From Thioalkalivibrio sp. ALJ12 (GTDB lineage: Bacteria > Pseudomonadota > Gammaproteobacteria > Ectothiorhodospirales > Ectothiorhodospiraceae), in NCBI RefSeq assembly GCF_000378305.1, contig NZ_KB899538.1, positions 1,086,001 to 1,150,000 on the forward strand: a stretch of DNA of 64,000 nucleotides. Direction: 5' to 3'. Under the pieces are notes generated by a model that saw nothing but the letters and a program-made list of their open reading frames with translations, was not told where the DNA came from and ran no database searches. Numbering within the stretch: position 1 is the stretch's first letter; each line of letters begins with the position of its first letter. The position numbers and the translations under genes were made by a program. Shown here in pieces: positions 17,729 through 27,095 of this stretch.

Positions 17729-18373
17729 ATGCTGGAGATCGTACAGGCGGGCGGCTGGCTGATGCTGCCGATCCTGCTGTGTTCCGTACTCGCGGTGGCC
17801 ATCGTGCTGGAGCGGCTGTGGACGCTGCGCCGCTCGCGCGTGGTCCCGCCGCGCCTGCTGACCTCGGTGTGGGAGCAGATGCGCACGCAGGGCCTCAAGC
17901 TCGACGACATCCAGCGCCTGCGCGCGGGTTCGCCGCTGGGCGCGATCCTGGCCGCCGGTCTTGCCACCCATGACCGTGCGCGCCAGATCACCCAGGAGAG
18001 CATCGAGGAGGCCGGCCGTCGGGTGGCCCACGAACTCGAGCGCTACATGAATACGCTGGGCACCATCGCGATGATCACCCCGCTGCTGGGCCTGCTCGGC
18101 ACCGTGGTCGGGATGATCGAGGTCTTCACCGTGATCACCGAGATCGGCGTGGGCAGCCCGCGTGATCTGGCCGGGGGCATCTCCCAGGCCCTGATCACCA
18201 CCGCCGCCGGCATCGGCGTGGCGATCCCGGCACTGGCCTTCCATCGCTACTTCCGGGGCCGCATTGACGAGCTGGTGCTGGAGATGGAGCAGGAGGCGAC
18301 CAAGCTGGTCGAGGTGATCCACGGCGAGCGGGACGCAACCGCCGCCACGCCGGAAGGCGGAGTCACCGCGTGA
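17729..18373 (+). CDS. exbB: MotA/TolQ/ExbB-type proton channel protein
   Basis: 214 residues, three membrane helices: about 10-30, 108-135 and 150-180. The GLLGTVVGMIEVF and GISQALITTAAGIGVAIPALAFHRYF segments are the conserved TolQ/ExbB pore helices. It forms an inner-membrane proton channel with the ExbD-like protein encoded next (GTGA overlap). No tonB or tolA lies nearby; the pair sits ahead of lpxK and kdsB, an arrangement seen in other gammaproteobacteria where the energised partner is not always obvious. AGGGAGAG precedes the ATG. Confidence 0.88.
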   Translation: MLEIVQAGGWLMLPILLCSVLAVAIVLERLWTLRRSRVVPPRLLTSVWEQMRTQGLKLDDIQRLRAGSPLGAILAAGLATHDRARQITQESIEEAGRRVAHELERYMNTLGTIAMITPLLGLLGTVVGMIEVFTVITEIGVGSPRDLAGGISQALITTAAGIGVAIPALAFHRYFRGRIDELVLEMEQEATKLVEVIHGERDATAATPEGGVTA

Positions 18374-18795
18374 ACTTTCGCAGGCCGCACCATGACGAGC
18401 CGGGCGTCAATCTGACGCCGCTGATCGATGTGGTGTTTCTGCTGCTGATCTTCTTCATGGTCTCGACCACCTTCGATCAGCACGCGGACATCGAACTGAC
18501 CCTGCCCTCGGCCGACCGCGAGGCCGAAGTGGTCGAGCGGGCCTGGCTGGATATCGTGGTGGATGCCGACGGCAACTACTTCGTGGATGGCCAGGAGCTG
18601 GTCAACCGCCGCGCCGAGACCCTGGAACGCGTGCTGTCCGAGGCGCGCGAGGGGCGCGAGGATGATCCCGTGCTGATCCGCGCCGACGCCAATACCTCGC
18701 ATCAGTCGGTGGTGCGCGCGCTCGACGTGGTCGGGCGCCTGGGCATTACCTCGGTCTCGATCGCGACCCTGGGTGAACGCGACGACGATGACTGA
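18370..18795 (+). CDS. exbD: ExbD/TolR-type protein
   Basis: 141 residues starting with GTG that overlaps the exbB stop. A short cytoplasmic N-terminus precedes a single helix (VNLTPLIDVVFLLLIFFMV) with the essential proton-carrying Asp of the LIDVVFLLLIFFM motif. A periplasmic domain follows, ending in DVVGRLGITSVSIATL as in ExbD/TolR. It uses the proton gradient with ExbB to power an outer-membrane or envelope process. Confidence 0.88.
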   Translation: MNFRRPHHDEPGVNLTPLIDVVFLLLIFFMVSTTFDQHADIELTLPSADREAEVVERAWLDIVVDADGNYFVDGQELVNRRAETLERVLSEAREGREDDPVLIRADANTSHQSVVRALDVVGRLGITSVSIATLGERDDDD

Positions 18796-18809
18796 GGGGC
18801 CACGCGAAG

Positions 18810-19970
18810 ATGCCGCCTTCGGGGCTGCGCATGGGAGATGAGGCGGCGGGCTACGGTGATCGCCCGCTGCCGGTCTGGCGTGCCGTCTGGCGCGATTATC
18901 GCCAGGGCAACGGAGCGCGGGCGCGGGCGCGCCGCGGTTTTCTGAGCCCGCCCGCCGAGCGCGGGCGTCTGGTCTGGATCAAGGCTGGTGGCACCGCCGA
19001 GGATGTACGTCTGGGCATCGAGCTGCTGGGTGCGGTGCGCGACAAGCGTCAGGACGTGCGCATCGTGCTGACCTTCGAGCAGGACTACCCCGAGCTGTTC
19101 GAGCGCCACATGCAGCCATTCAAGAAGGTCGGCGTGGGCTATGGGCCCAGCGATCGCCCGCGCGTGGTGCGCCGTGTCCTGGATCGCTTCCAGCCCCACG
19201 GCATCCTCCTGGCCGGGGGCGGTGCCCCGCGCAGCCTGCTGGCACAGGCCCGATGCCCGGTGACCGCAGTCAATACGCGACCCCCGCAGTGGCAACCCGC
19301 GCGGCCAGTGGACCAGTGTTGGCCCCTGAACACATCCACGAGCTGGGCGGACGGTGCGGCGGCCGATGTCCTGCCGGTCGCCGACCCCCAGGCGCGTTTT
19401 GTCGAGGCTCAGGCGGACGTGGTCCTGCGCGCCCTGGTCGGCGGGGAGGTGCAGCGGCTTTGGTGGTGGCATGGACGTGACGACCAGTGGTCGGCATGGC
19501 GCGCGGCCTGGGAGGCATCCGGCATGGGGGCGACCGATATCCTGCTGGCCAGCCGCCGGGGTGGGGCGGCGGCGACCGCGCGCGATCTCCCGGGGGCCGG
19601 GCTGCGGGTCTCGGACTGGGATCGCTCGGCTCTGGCGCCGGGGACCGTCCTGCATCTGGATGACCGGCGCTGGTTTGCGGCAGCGGCCAGCGCCGCGCAT
19701 GCGATACACCTGGCCGCCCCCGACCGTCAGGCCCTCTGGCAGGGACTGGCGGGGGGTGCGGCCGTGAGCCTGGGAGAGGCGCCGGCCACCGAGGTGCCAT
19801 GCCCGGTGCTGGAAGATGCCTCCGCCGTGCTGGAGGCCTGGGCGCGCCTGCGGGACGACCCTGCCGCCCGGCGCCAGCAGGGTGACGCGGCCCGTCGGCG
19901 CTTCTGGGAGGAGCGCCGGCAGGTGGACGCCAACTTCGATGCCGTGCTGCGGCGGGTCTGGGACTGGTAG
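18810..19970 (+). CDS. Divergent Kdo-transferase-like (WaaA-like) GT-B protein
   Basis: 386 residues, weakly recognisable. The RGRLVWIKAGGTAEDVRLGIELLGAVRD segment resembles the WaaA start (VWIHAVSVGEVxAALPLI), and the order of domains and context (exbD, then lpxK and kdsB) fit a Kdo-transferase relative. The usual catalytic Glu of VSVGE is not obvious (Gly-Thr-Ala-Glu instead), and no TTTTxTG motif is seen. It may be a non-catalytic or altered glycosyltransferase acting on lipid A-Kdo. The start could be ATG 18810 or 18831; neither has a strong site. The stop is 2 bp before the lpxK ATG. Confidence 0.4.
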   Translation: MPPSGLRMGDEAAGYGDRPLPVWRAVWRDYRQGNGARARARRGFLSPPAERGRLVWIKAGGTAEDVRLGIELLGAVRDKRQDVRIVLTFEQDYPELFERHMQPFKKVGVGYGPSDRPRVVRRVLDRFQPHGILLAGGGAPRSLLAQARCPVTAVNTRPPQWQPARPVDQCWPLNTSTSWADGAAADVLPVADPQARFVEAQADVVLRALVGGEVQRLWWWHGRDDQWSAWRAAWEASGMGATDILLASRRGGAAATARDLPGAGLRVSDWDRSALAPGTVLHLDDRRWFAAAASAAHAIHLAAPDRQALWQGLAGGAAVSLGEAPATEVPCPVLEDASAVLEAWARLRDDPAARRQQGDAARRRFWEERRQVDANFDAVLRRVWDW

Positions 19971-19972
19971 CC

Positions 19973-20998
19973 ATGGGCCGGTTCAAGGCGTGGCTGGGCG
20001 CCCGCATCTGGGATCAGTGGTGTCATCGCGGGCCGTTCGCGGCGGCGATGTATCCGCTGTCGCTGGCCTATGCCGGAGCGGTGGAGTGGAATCGCCATCG
20101 GCTGGAGCAGGCCCGGCGGGGCATCACGATCCCGGCCAAGGCCGTGATCGTGGTCGGCAACCTGACGGTGGGTGGCAGCGGCAAGACCCCGATGACCATC
20201 TGGCTGGCGAAACGGCTGGCGGATGCCGGGTATCGGCCGGGGATCGTCAGCCGGGGCTACGGCGGGCGCGGGGATGTCGCAGGGATTCGCGTGACCCCGC
20301 TTTCCGACCCCGTGGTGGTCGGGGACGAGCCCCTGCTGATCGCACAGCGCACCGGGGTTCCGGTACAGGTCGACCGCGATCGCGTGCGCGGGGCTCAGGC
20401 GCTGACCGACCAGGGCGTGGATGTGGTGATCGCGGACGACGGGATGCAGCATCACCGTCTGCCGCGTGACATTACTATCCTGATGATCGACGGCAAGCGC
20501 CGGCTGGGCAACGGTCTGTGCCTGCCCTCCGGGCCGTTGCGCGAGCCGAAGACCGCACGGGAGCGGGCGGACTTTGTGCTGGTGACCAGTGGCGAGCCTG
20601 GCCCCGGCGAGTTTGCGATGGAGCTGGTGCCGTCCAGTCGCCTGCAGCGCGTGGATGGCCAGGGCGAGGGCTACAAGCCGCACCGCTTTGCCCGTCGCGA
20701 TGCCCATGCGATTGCCGGCATCGCCGACCCGGAGCGTTTCTTTCGCATGCTCGAGGCGGCCCATATCGACATCATCCGCCACCCGTTTCCGGATCATCAC
20801 CGCTTTCGTTCGCACCAGATCCGCTTCGGTGACGGGTTGCCGGTTCTGATGACCGAGAAGGATGCCGTAAAATGCCGGGCGTTCGCGCAGGAGAATCACT
20901 GGTACTGGCCGATTGCGGCCCGCGTGCCGTCCGCCTTCGAGTCGGCTTTGCTGGCCCGTCTGGAGACGGTCGCCCGAATCAAGAAGACGCTGATCTGA
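19973..20998 (+). CDS. lpxK: Tetraacyldisaccharide 4'-kinase LpxK
   Basis: 341 residues. It phosphorylates the 4' position of the lipid A disaccharide at the inner membrane. An N-terminal hydrophobic/amphipathic segment is followed by the P-loop [20 protein letters not shown] (about 60-80), the SRGYGG motif, [14 protein letters not shown] and the [13 protein letters not shown] catalytic block near residue 156, where the Asp and His residues act. It sits between the WaaA-like gene and ycaR/kdsB, the common lipid A/Kdo arrangement. Confidence 0.95.
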   Translation: MGRFKAWLGARIWDQWCHRGPFAAAMYPLSLAYAGAVEWNRHRLEQARRGITIPAKAVIVVGNLTVGGSGKTPMTIWLAKRLADAGYRPGIVSRGYGGRGDVAGIRVTPLSDPVVVGDEPLLIAQRTGVPVQVDRDRVRGAQALTDQGVDVVIADDGMQHHRLPRDITILMIDGKRRLGNGLCLPSGPLREPKTARERADFVLVTSGEPGPGEFAMELVPSSRLQRVDGQGEGYKPHRFARRDAHAIAGIADPERFFRMLEAAHIDIIRHPFPDHHRFRSHQIRFGDGLPVLMTEKDAVKCRAFAQENHWYWPIAARVPSAFESALLARLETVARIKKTLI

Positions 20999-21027
20999 CC
21001 GCGTCGCAACTACTATTGGGGTATTAC

Positions 21028-21222
21028 ATGGACAAGCGTCTGCTCGATATTCTCGTCTGCCCGGTGACCAAGGGCCCGCTCAAGTACGACCGCGAGAACC
21101 AGGAACTGATCTCCGTCTCCGCCGGTCTTGCCTATCCGATCCGCGATGAGATCCCGGTGATGCTGGAGGACGAGGCCCGCGCGCTGTCGGACGAGGAAAA
21201 GGAACGCTGGCGCGAGGCCTGA
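21028..21222 (+). CDS. ycaR: Trm112-family protein (YcaR)
   Basis: 64 residues, the usual YcaR size. It begins [18 protein letters not shown] and contains [17 protein letters not shown], the family signature. Trm112 proteins are small partners of methyltransferases in eukaryotes; the role of bacterial YcaR is not settled. Only one of the usual zinc cysteines remains (C-P-V-T), as in gammaproteobacterial YcaR. It is placed between lpxK and kdsB as in E. coli. Confidence 0.9.
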   Translation: MDKRLLDILVCPVTKGPLKYDRENQELISVSAGLAYPIRDEIPVMLEDEARALSDEEKERWREA

Positions 21223-21229
21223 GGGTTCC

Positions 21230-21997
21230 ATGGCCGCCTTCCACGTCGTGATCCCGGCCCGGATGGCCTCCAGCCGCCTGCCGGGCAAGCCGCTGGCAGC
21301 CGTCGCCGGGCGCCCCCTGATCGCCCATGTGATCGCCCGGGCGAAGGAGAGCCGGGCCTCGCGGGTGATCGTCGCGGCGGACGACGAGCTTATCCTCGAT
21401 GTCGCGCGCCAGTGCGGGGTCGAGGCGTTTGCCACCGAGGCGGATCTGCCCTCCGGTACCGACCGCATCGCGGCAGTGGCGGCCGCCGAGGGCTGGGGCG
21501 ACGAGTCCATCGTGGTCAATCTGCAGGGTGACGAGCCGCTGACTCCGGGACCGCTGCTGGATGACCTGGCCCGCCTGCTGGCTGACACCCCGGACGCGGA
21601 CATGGCGACCTTCGGCGTTCCGATCGTCCGCCCAGAAGACCTTGCCGACCCGAATCAGGTGAAGCTGGTCACCGATGCGTCAGGGCGCGCCCTGTATTTC
21701 TCGCGTGCCCCGATCCCCTGGGATCGCGAGGCCCATCGGGAAGGCCGTGCCCCGGCGCTGGATCAGGCGACCCGGCATCTCGGCGTCTATGCCTACCGTG
21801 CCGGCTTTTTGCGCCGAATGAGTGCGGAGGCACCCGCTGCACTCGAGCAGCTCGAGCAACTCGAGCAACTGCGGGCCCTGGCCATGGGTGCCTGGATCCA
21901 GGTCGGCCGTCGCGGCGAGGCGCATCCGCCGGGTGTCGATACCCCGGAGGACCTCGACCGGGTAGATGCCCTGCTGTCGGGGCGGGCGCGTGTCTGA
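21230..21997 (+). CDS. kdsB: 3-deoxy-manno-octulosonate cytidylyltransferase KdsB
   Basis: 255 residues. It activates Kdo with CTP to CMP-Kdo for lipopolysaccharide core. Seen: VIPARMASSRLPGKPLA (nucleotide-binding P-loop-like segment), LPSGTDRIAAV, VNLQGDEP (metal and substrate binding), ALYFSRAPIPWDR and HLGVYAYRAGFLRR. An unusual feature is three tandem copies of a 9-bp unit at 21842-21868 encoding LEQLEQLEQ; related enzymes have a shorter version. The start follows ycaR by 7 bp. Confidence 0.94.
   Translation: MAAFHVVIPARMASSRLPGKPLAAVAGRPLIAHVIARAKESRASRVIVAADDELILDVARQCGVEAFATEADLPSGTDRIAAVAAAEGWGDESIVVNLQGDEPLTPGPLLDDLARLLADTPDADMATFGVPIVRPEDLADPNQVKLVTDASGRALYFSRAPIPWDREAHREGRAPALDQATRHLGVYAYRAGFLRRMSAEAPAALEQLEQLEQLRALAMGAWIQVGRRGEAHPPGVDTPEDLDRVDALLSGRARV
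21842..21868 (+). repeat. Triplicated 9-bp unit inside kdsB
   Basis: CTCGAGCAG-CTCGAGCAA-CTCGAGCAA, coding Leu-Glu-Gln three times in frame. Copy-number change would keep frame. Confidence 0.8.
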
Positions 21998-22114
21998 CCA
22001 CGGATTCTCCGGGTTTCCGCAGACTTGGGGCGCCGCTCCTGCTACCATCGTTGATTGATTCTGAAACCCCCGGCACCAAGCGCCGGGGCGACCCCGGAGC
22101 ACGCAGAGACCACC

Positions 22115-24016
22115 ATGCTGCAAGCAATTCGCGACCGGGCGAGCGGCTGGCTCGCCTATGTGATTATCGGCCTGATTACCATCCCCTTTGCTGTCTGGGG
22201 GCTCGGGGAATATTTCGGTGGCTCCGGCCCGCTCGTCGCGGCCGAGGTCAACGGGACCGATATTCAGGTACGTGACGTGCACAACGAGGCGCGTGCACAG
22301 CGGGACCAGATGGCCCGCATGTTCGGTGGCCAGATCCCGGATGACCTGCTCGACGAGGAGGGCATCCGCATGCAGGCGCTGGAGACCCTGATTCGCCAGG
22401 AACTGCTGCGCCAGGCAGCCGATTCGGCGGGCTTCAAGGCCGCAGGGGACAGCATCTTGCGCGAGATTCGCGGGATGCCGGTGTTCCAGGAAGGTGGCCA
22501 GTTCAGTCGCGAGCGCTATGCCCAGTTGCTCAATGCCCAGCGCCTGAGCCCGTCGGACTTCGAGCGCGACATCGGCCGGTCGATCATCCTGTCGCAGCTC
22601 CAGGGTGGCATCCAGGCCACCGGCTTCCCGGCCGATGCAGTGGTGGACGACTTCAGCCGCTTGCGCAACCAGACGCGTGTGGCCAGCTGGCGCCTCTTCC
22701 CGGTCGATGACTTCGACCAGCCGGACGTGGTCGACGACGAGGCGATCGAGGCCTATTACGAGGCCAACCAGGACGATTTCACCACCGAAGAGCGCGTGCG
22801 CATCGCCTACCTGCAGCTCGACCCCGAGTCCCTGGAAGACGCGGTGGATGTGTCCGAGGACGATATTCGCCAGCACTACGAGGTGAACCGCAGCCGCTAC
22901 GAAGAACCGGAGCTGCGTGCGGTGCGCCAGATCCGGATTCAAGACACCGGCGAGGAAGGCGAGGCGAAGATCAACGAATTGCGCGATCGCCTGGACGACG
23001 GCGAGGACTTTTCCGAGCTGGCCGAAGCGTATTCCGAGGACAGCCTCAGTGCCGACCGAGGCGGCAGCCTTGGCGAGATCGCCCGGGGCGACCTGGATCG
23101 CACGCTCGAGACCATCATCTTTACACTGCCCGAGGGGCTGATCAGCCGCCCGGTGCGTACCGACCGGGGCTGGTTCATCCTCGAGGTGACCTCGATTCAG
23201 GAGGCCCGCCCGCAACCGTTCGAGGACGTGCGGGACGAGGTTGAACGCGATCTGCGCGACCGCAGCGCCGAACAGATGCAGATCGACGCCCTGGATGACC
23301 TGATGGGACAGGCCGCCGAATATCCGGACAGCCTGGAGCCGGCCGCCGAGGCGACCCGTCTGGAGATCCAGACCAGCGACTGGTTTACCCGCGGCTCCGG
23401 CGACGGTATCGCTCAGCACCGTTCGATCCGCAATGCGGCCTTCGATCCCCGCGTGCTGGAGGATGGTCACAACAGCGAGGCGATCGACCTGCAGGATGGT
23501 TCGACCATCGTGCTGCGCATCGAGGAGCACGAGCCGTCCGAGGTCCGTCCGCTGGCCGAGGTCGAGGACGAGATCCGCGAGCGTCTGCGGCGGGAGGCGG
23601 CCGCCGATGCCGCCCGCGAAGCGGGTGAGGAGCTGATCGCACGGCTGCGCGACGCCGACGACTGGGCGGATGCCATCGAGGACGACGACGCCTGGCAGAT
23701 GGAGCGCGAGGTGCGCCGGGATTCGCCGGTAGATGGCGATAACGGCGTGCCCGGTGGCTTGCAGCAGCACCTGTTCCGCCTGTCGGCTCCGGGCGAGGAC
23801 GCCGTCGAGATCAGCGGCACGAGGCTGGGGAGTGGCGACTTTGCCGTCGCGATCCTGCATGAAGTCCGGCTGGACGAGCAGGAGGCGGACGAGGCGATGC
23901 GCCAGCAGGCCCGCGAGCTGATGCGCAATGCCTATGCCAGCGCCGAGTTCCGCGCCTATCTGGCCTGGCTGGAGTCCGAGGCGGATATCAAGCGTTATCC
24001 GGAGAACCTGGACTAG
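22115..24016 (+). CDS. ppiD: Peptidyl-prolyl isomerase/periplasmic chaperone PpiD
   Basis: 633 residues. An N-terminal membrane anchor (AYVIIGLITIPFAVWGLGEYF, about 13-33) is followed by a SurA_N-like chaperone arm (VNGTDIQVRDV...). A parvulin-type rotamase domain lies at about 265-370 (ELRAVRQIRI, GGSLGEIARGDLDRTLETIIFTLPEG, GWFILEVTSI), and a long acidic C-terminal chaperone region follows. It helps fold newly exported proteins at the periplasmic side of the Sec translocon. The length matches PpiD. The start at ATG 22115 puts the anchor at the N-terminus; upstream residues in the frame are unlikely to be translated. A stem-loop lies at 22068-22088 in the leader. Confidence 0.92.
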   Translation: MLQAIRDRASGWLAYVIIGLITIPFAVWGLGEYFGGSGPLVAAEVNGTDIQVRDVHNEARAQRDQMARMFGGQIPDDLLDEEGIRMQALETLIRQELLRQAADSAGFKAAGDSILREIRGMPVFQEGGQFSRERYAQLLNAQRLSPSDFERDIGRSIILSQLQGGIQATGFPADAVVDDFSRLRNQTRVASWRLFPVDDFDQPDVVDDEAIEAYYEANQDDFTTEERVRIAYLQLDPESLEDAVDVSEDDIRQHYEVNRSRYEEPELRAVRQIRIQDTGEEGEAKINELRDRLDDGEDFSELAEAYSEDSLSADRGGSLGEIARGDLDRTLETIIFTLPEGLISRPVRTDRGWFILEVTSIQEARPQPFEDVRDEVERDLRDRSAEQMQIDALDDLMGQAAEYPDSLEPAAEATRLEIQTSDWFTRGSGDGIAQHRSIRNAAFDPRVLEDGHNSEAIDLQDGSTIVLRIEEHEPSEVRPLAEVEDEIRERLRREAAADAAREAGEELIARLRDADDWADAIEDDDAWQMEREVRRDSPVDGDNGVPGGLQQHLFRLSAPGEDAVEISGTRLGSGDFAVAILHEVRLDEQEADEAMRQQARELMRNAYASAEFRAYLAWLESEADIKRYPENLD

Positions 24017-24054
24017 TCGCGCCCAGCGGGCGGTTCACCGGAACCGCCGAACGT

Positions 24055-24092
24055 AAAAAGGCCCGGTCCGCGAAAGCGGGCCGGGCCTTTTT
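24055..24092. terminator. Bidirectional terminator between ppiD and fabI
   Basis: AAAAAGGCCCGG at 24055-24066 pairs with CCGGGCCTTTTT at 24081-24092, with an inner CCGC/GCGG arm around a GAAA loop. A-tract and T-tract flank the stem, so it works for both convergent genes. Confidence 0.9.
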
Positions 24093-24131
24093 CGTGGGTC
24101 GCGTACCCCGCCAGCCGGCCGGGGCGGGAGC

Positions 24132-24938
24132 TTAACTGTCCTTGTCGAGTCCGATCTCGGCGGCGCCCAGGCCGACGGTGTTGTAGCCCGAGTCGACGTA
24201 CATCACCTCGCCGGTGATGCCGGAGGCCAGGTCGGAGCAGAGGAAGGCCCCGGCATTGCCGACCTGCTCGGTGGTCACGTTGCGGCGCAGCGGCGCGTTC
24301 GCCTCGACGTGGTCGAGGATGCGCTTGAATTCGCCGATGCCCGAGGCGGCCAGCGTGCGGATCGGGCCGGCGGAGATCGCATTCACGCGCGTGGTTTCCG
24401 GGCCCAGGGTGTAGGCGAGATAGCGGACATTGGCCTCGAGGCTGGCCTTGGCCAGGCCCATCACGTTGTAGTTGGGCATGGAGCGTTCGGCGCCGAGGTA
24501 GCTCAGGGTCAGGATGGAGGCGTCGCGGTCCTTCATCATGCCGCGTCCGGCCTTGGCCAGGGCCGCGAGGCTGTAGGAGCTGACGTCGTGGGCGATGCGG
24601 AAGCCGTCGCGGGTCATGTTGTCGAGGAAGTCGCCGTCCAGTTGCTCCTTCGGGGCGAAGGCGACCGAGTGCACCAGGATATCGACGCCGTCCCAGTAGT
24701 CGTCCAGGCGCTCGAAGACCTGTTCGATCTCGCGGTCGTCCTCGACGTTGCAGGGCACGAGGATGTCGGAGTCGAAATCGGCGACCAGTTTCTCCACGCG
24801 GTCACGCAGCCGCTCGTTCTGATAGGTGAACGCGAGCTCGGCGCCCTCGCGATGCATGGCCGACGCAATGCCGTAGGCGATGGAGCGGTTACTGGCTACG
24901 CCGACAATCAGCGCGCGCTTGCCCTTCAGAAAACCCAT
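24132..24938 (-). CDS. fabI: NADH-dependent enoyl-ACP reductase FabI
   Basis: 268 residues. It catalyses the last step of fatty-acid chain elongation. The modified Rossmann motif [15 protein letters not shown] (about 13-27) is typical of FabI, and the catalytic Tyr-x6-Lys lies in [36 protein letters not shown] follows. Length and motif match the triclosan-sensitive FabI class. Candidate -10 TATGAT at 25040-25045 on the minus strand lies about 100 nt upstream of the ATG. Confidence 0.95.
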   Translation of the reverse strand: MGFLKGKRALIVGVASNRSIAYGIASAMHREGAELAFTYQNERLRDRVEKLVADFDSDILVPCNVEDDREIEQVFERLDDYWDGVDILVHSVAFAPKEQLDGDFLDNMTRDGFRIAHDVSSYSLAALAKAGRGMMKDRDASILTLSYLGAERSMPNYNVMGLAKASLEANVRYLAYTLGPETTRVNAISAGPIRTLAASGIGEFKRILDHVEANAPLRRNVTTEQVGNAGAFLCSDLASGITGEVMYVDSGYNTVGLGAAEIGLDKDS

Positions 24939-25108
24939 GTGAATCTCCTTGAATCTGGTTCGTGCCGGCGCCCTTGAAAAGGACCGCCCCGTGGCGGCCG
25001 GACCGGGCGGGAACCCAGTGCCGACGCGACTGTCTCGGGATCATACCGATGTGCCGCGGGTCGGGCCAGCAAGAATGGGACAACGCCGGTGAGACCGGCT
25101 GACGGGAT

Positions 25109-25117
25109 TGCTATAGT
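25109..25117 (+). promoter_or_regulatory. Candidate extended -10 promoter of the peptide ABC operon
   Basis: TG-C-TATAGT at 25109-25117 is an extended -10 (TGnTATAAT). No good -35 is visible at the expected distance. The first likely start codon is GTG 25191. Confidence 0.35.
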
Positions 25118-25190
25118 GCGCGAAGTGCGGTCTGCATCGTTTGTCCCTGGGGGAGTGCGGACGTCGGTGCCACTCAAGAGCGGAGGCCTT

Positions 25191-27050
25191 GTGAGTCGTC
25201 ATTTTGGTTGGATTGTCACCCTGATCGTGCTGGGCATCCTGCTGTTGCTGGTCATGGTGCAGGTGGATCGCCAGTGGCAGCGCATGGCCGCCATGCAGAA
25301 CATGATGAGCGAGCAGGCGCGCGACCTGCGCGCTCTCCGCCGCAGTCTGCAGAGCCTGGAATCGGATCTGGCCGAGGGACGTTTTACGACCGGCGACGGC
25401 GAACGCGCACCGCGGGTTACGGAAGTGCCCTCGGCATTCGAGCGGGCGGCCGAGGTGGCGGGGCGCGAGGATTACGCGGAGGGCGACTGGCTGGTGCAGG
25501 CCTTCGGTACCGGGCTGGCGACGATCACGCCCTACGTCTCAAGCGACGCCTATGCCTCCGAGGTCCAGAACTACGTTCTGGAGTCGCTGGTGCAACGCCA
25601 TCCGGAGACACTGGAATGGCAGGGCCTGCTGGCCGCGTCCTGGGACTTTGATGAATCCGGTCAGGAGCTGACCTTCCAGCTGCGCTCGGGCCTGCAGTTC
25701 TCCGACGGAGAGCCGCTGACTGCCGAGGATGTGGAGTTCACCTTCAACTTCCTGATGACCGATGCAATTGCGGTGCCGCGCGCGCGGGCGTTTCTGGAGA
25801 AGGTCGAGAAGGTGGAAGCGGTGGACGAGCGCACCGTCGTATTCACCTTCGAGGAACCGTACTTCGACGCCCTGCGAGTCGCCGGTGGCCTGGATGTCCT
25901 GCCGAAGCATTTCTACCAGCGCTATCTTGACGAGCCCGAGACCTTCAACGAGTCGCGCGGGATCCTGCTGGGTTCCGGCCCCTACCGGCTCGAGGACCCG
26001 ACCGGCTGGACGCCGGATGCCGGGCGGATCGAACTGGAGCGCAATCCGCGCTACTGGGGGCCGGTGGAGCCCTCGTTCGACCGGCTCGTCTGGCGCGTGA
26101 TCCAGAATGACTCGGCGCGCCTGACGACCTTTCGCAACCGCGATATCGATGTCTACGGCGCCCGGCCGCGCGAATATGCCCGGTTGCGTGATGACGAGGC
26201 CCTGCGCGAGCGGGCGGATACCCATGAGTACATGAGCCCCACCGCCGGGTATTCCTACATCGGCTGGAACCAGAAGCGCAATGGCGAGCCGACCCGCTTT
26301 GCCGATCCCCGTGTGCGCCGGGCGATGAGCTATCTGACGGATGTCGATCGCCTGATCGAGCAGGTGATGCTGGGGTATGCCGAGCGCGCGATCAGCCCGT
26401 TCAGCCCGCGCAGTGACCAGCACAACCCCGACCTCGAGCACATCCCCTTTGACGTCGATCGCGCGCTGGAGCTGCTGGCCGAGGCCGGCTACTCCGAGAA
26501 GAACCGCGACGGGGTGCTGGTCAACGAGGAGGGTGAGCCGTTCTCGTTCGACCTCGTGTACTTCCAGGACAACGAGGACACCCGCCGCATCGCCTTGTTC
26601 CTGCGCGATCTGTACGCGCGCGCAGGGGTCCATATGCGGCCGCAGCCGACCGAGTGGTCGGTGATGCTGGAGAAGCTCAGCCGCCAGGACTTCGATGCCA
26701 TTACCCTGGGCTGGACCAGCGGCGTGGAGGTGGATATCTACCAGATGTTCCACTCCAGTCAGACGGTCTCAGGTGGTGACAACTTCATCAACTACGAAAA
26801 CCCCGAGCTGGATGCCGTGATCGAGGCCGCGCGCGGCGAGGTGGACGAGGACGCGCGCATGGAACACTGGCGCGAGGCCGAGCGGATTCTGGTGGAGGAT
26901 CAGCCGTATACCTTCCTGATGCGGCGCCAGACCCTCGCCTTCATCGACCGACGCATCCAGAACCTGGAGCAGACGGCGCTCGGCCTGAACCTCGGGTTTG
27001 TGCCGGTGGAGATCTACGTCCCGTTCGACCAGCAGCGGTACGGGCAGTAG
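25191..27050 (+). CDS. Peptide ABC transporter substrate-binding protein, membrane-anchored
   Basis: 619 residues from GTG 25191, which has GGAGG at 25182-25186. A single hydrophobic helix (about 7-27) is not followed by a signal-peptidase or lipobox site but by a coiled-coil region (about 28-63, MAAMQNMMSEQARDLRALRR), so the protein looks anchored rather than released. A family-5 extracellular solute-binding domain follows (DWLVQAFGTGLATITPY, LRSGLQFSDGEPLTAEDVEFTF, SGPYRLEDP, FADPRVRRAMSYLTDVDRLI). It should present oligopeptides to the permease pair encoded next. The partners resemble the Yej (microcin C) transporter. The anchored form is unusual for Gram-negative binding proteins. Confidence 0.8.
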   Translation: MSRHFGWIVTLIVLGILLLLVMVQVDRQWQRMAAMQNMMSEQARDLRALRRSLQSLESDLAEGRFTTGDGERAPRVTEVPSAFERAAEVAGREDYAEGDWLVQAFGTGLATITPYVSSDAYASEVQNYVLESLVQRHPETLEWQGLLAASWDFDESGQELTFQLRSGLQFSDGEPLTAEDVEFTFNFLMTDAIAVPRARAFLEKVEKVEAVDERTVVFTFEEPYFDALRVAGGLDVLPKHFYQRYLDEPETFNESRGILLGSGPYRLEDPTGWTPDAGRIELERNPRYWGPVEPSFDRLVWRVIQNDSARLTTFRNRDIDVYGARPREYARLRDDEALRERADTHEYMSPTAGYSYIGWNQKRNGEPTRFADPRVRRAMSYLTDVDRLIEQVMLGYAERAISPFSPRSDQHNPDLEHIPFDVDRALELLAEAGYSEKNRDGVLVNEEGEPFSFDLVYFQDNEDTRRIALFLRDLYARAGVHMRPQPTEWSVMLEKLSRQDFDAITLGWTSGVEVDIYQMFHSSQTVSGGDNFINYENPELDAVIEAARGEVDEDARMEHWREAERILVEDQPYTFLMRRQTLAFIDRRIQNLEQTALGLNLGFVPVEIYVPFDQQRYGQ

Positions 27051-27095
27051 CCGCATGCCAACCGGGGCCGGAGTGCCAGAGAACCCGTGCACGCC

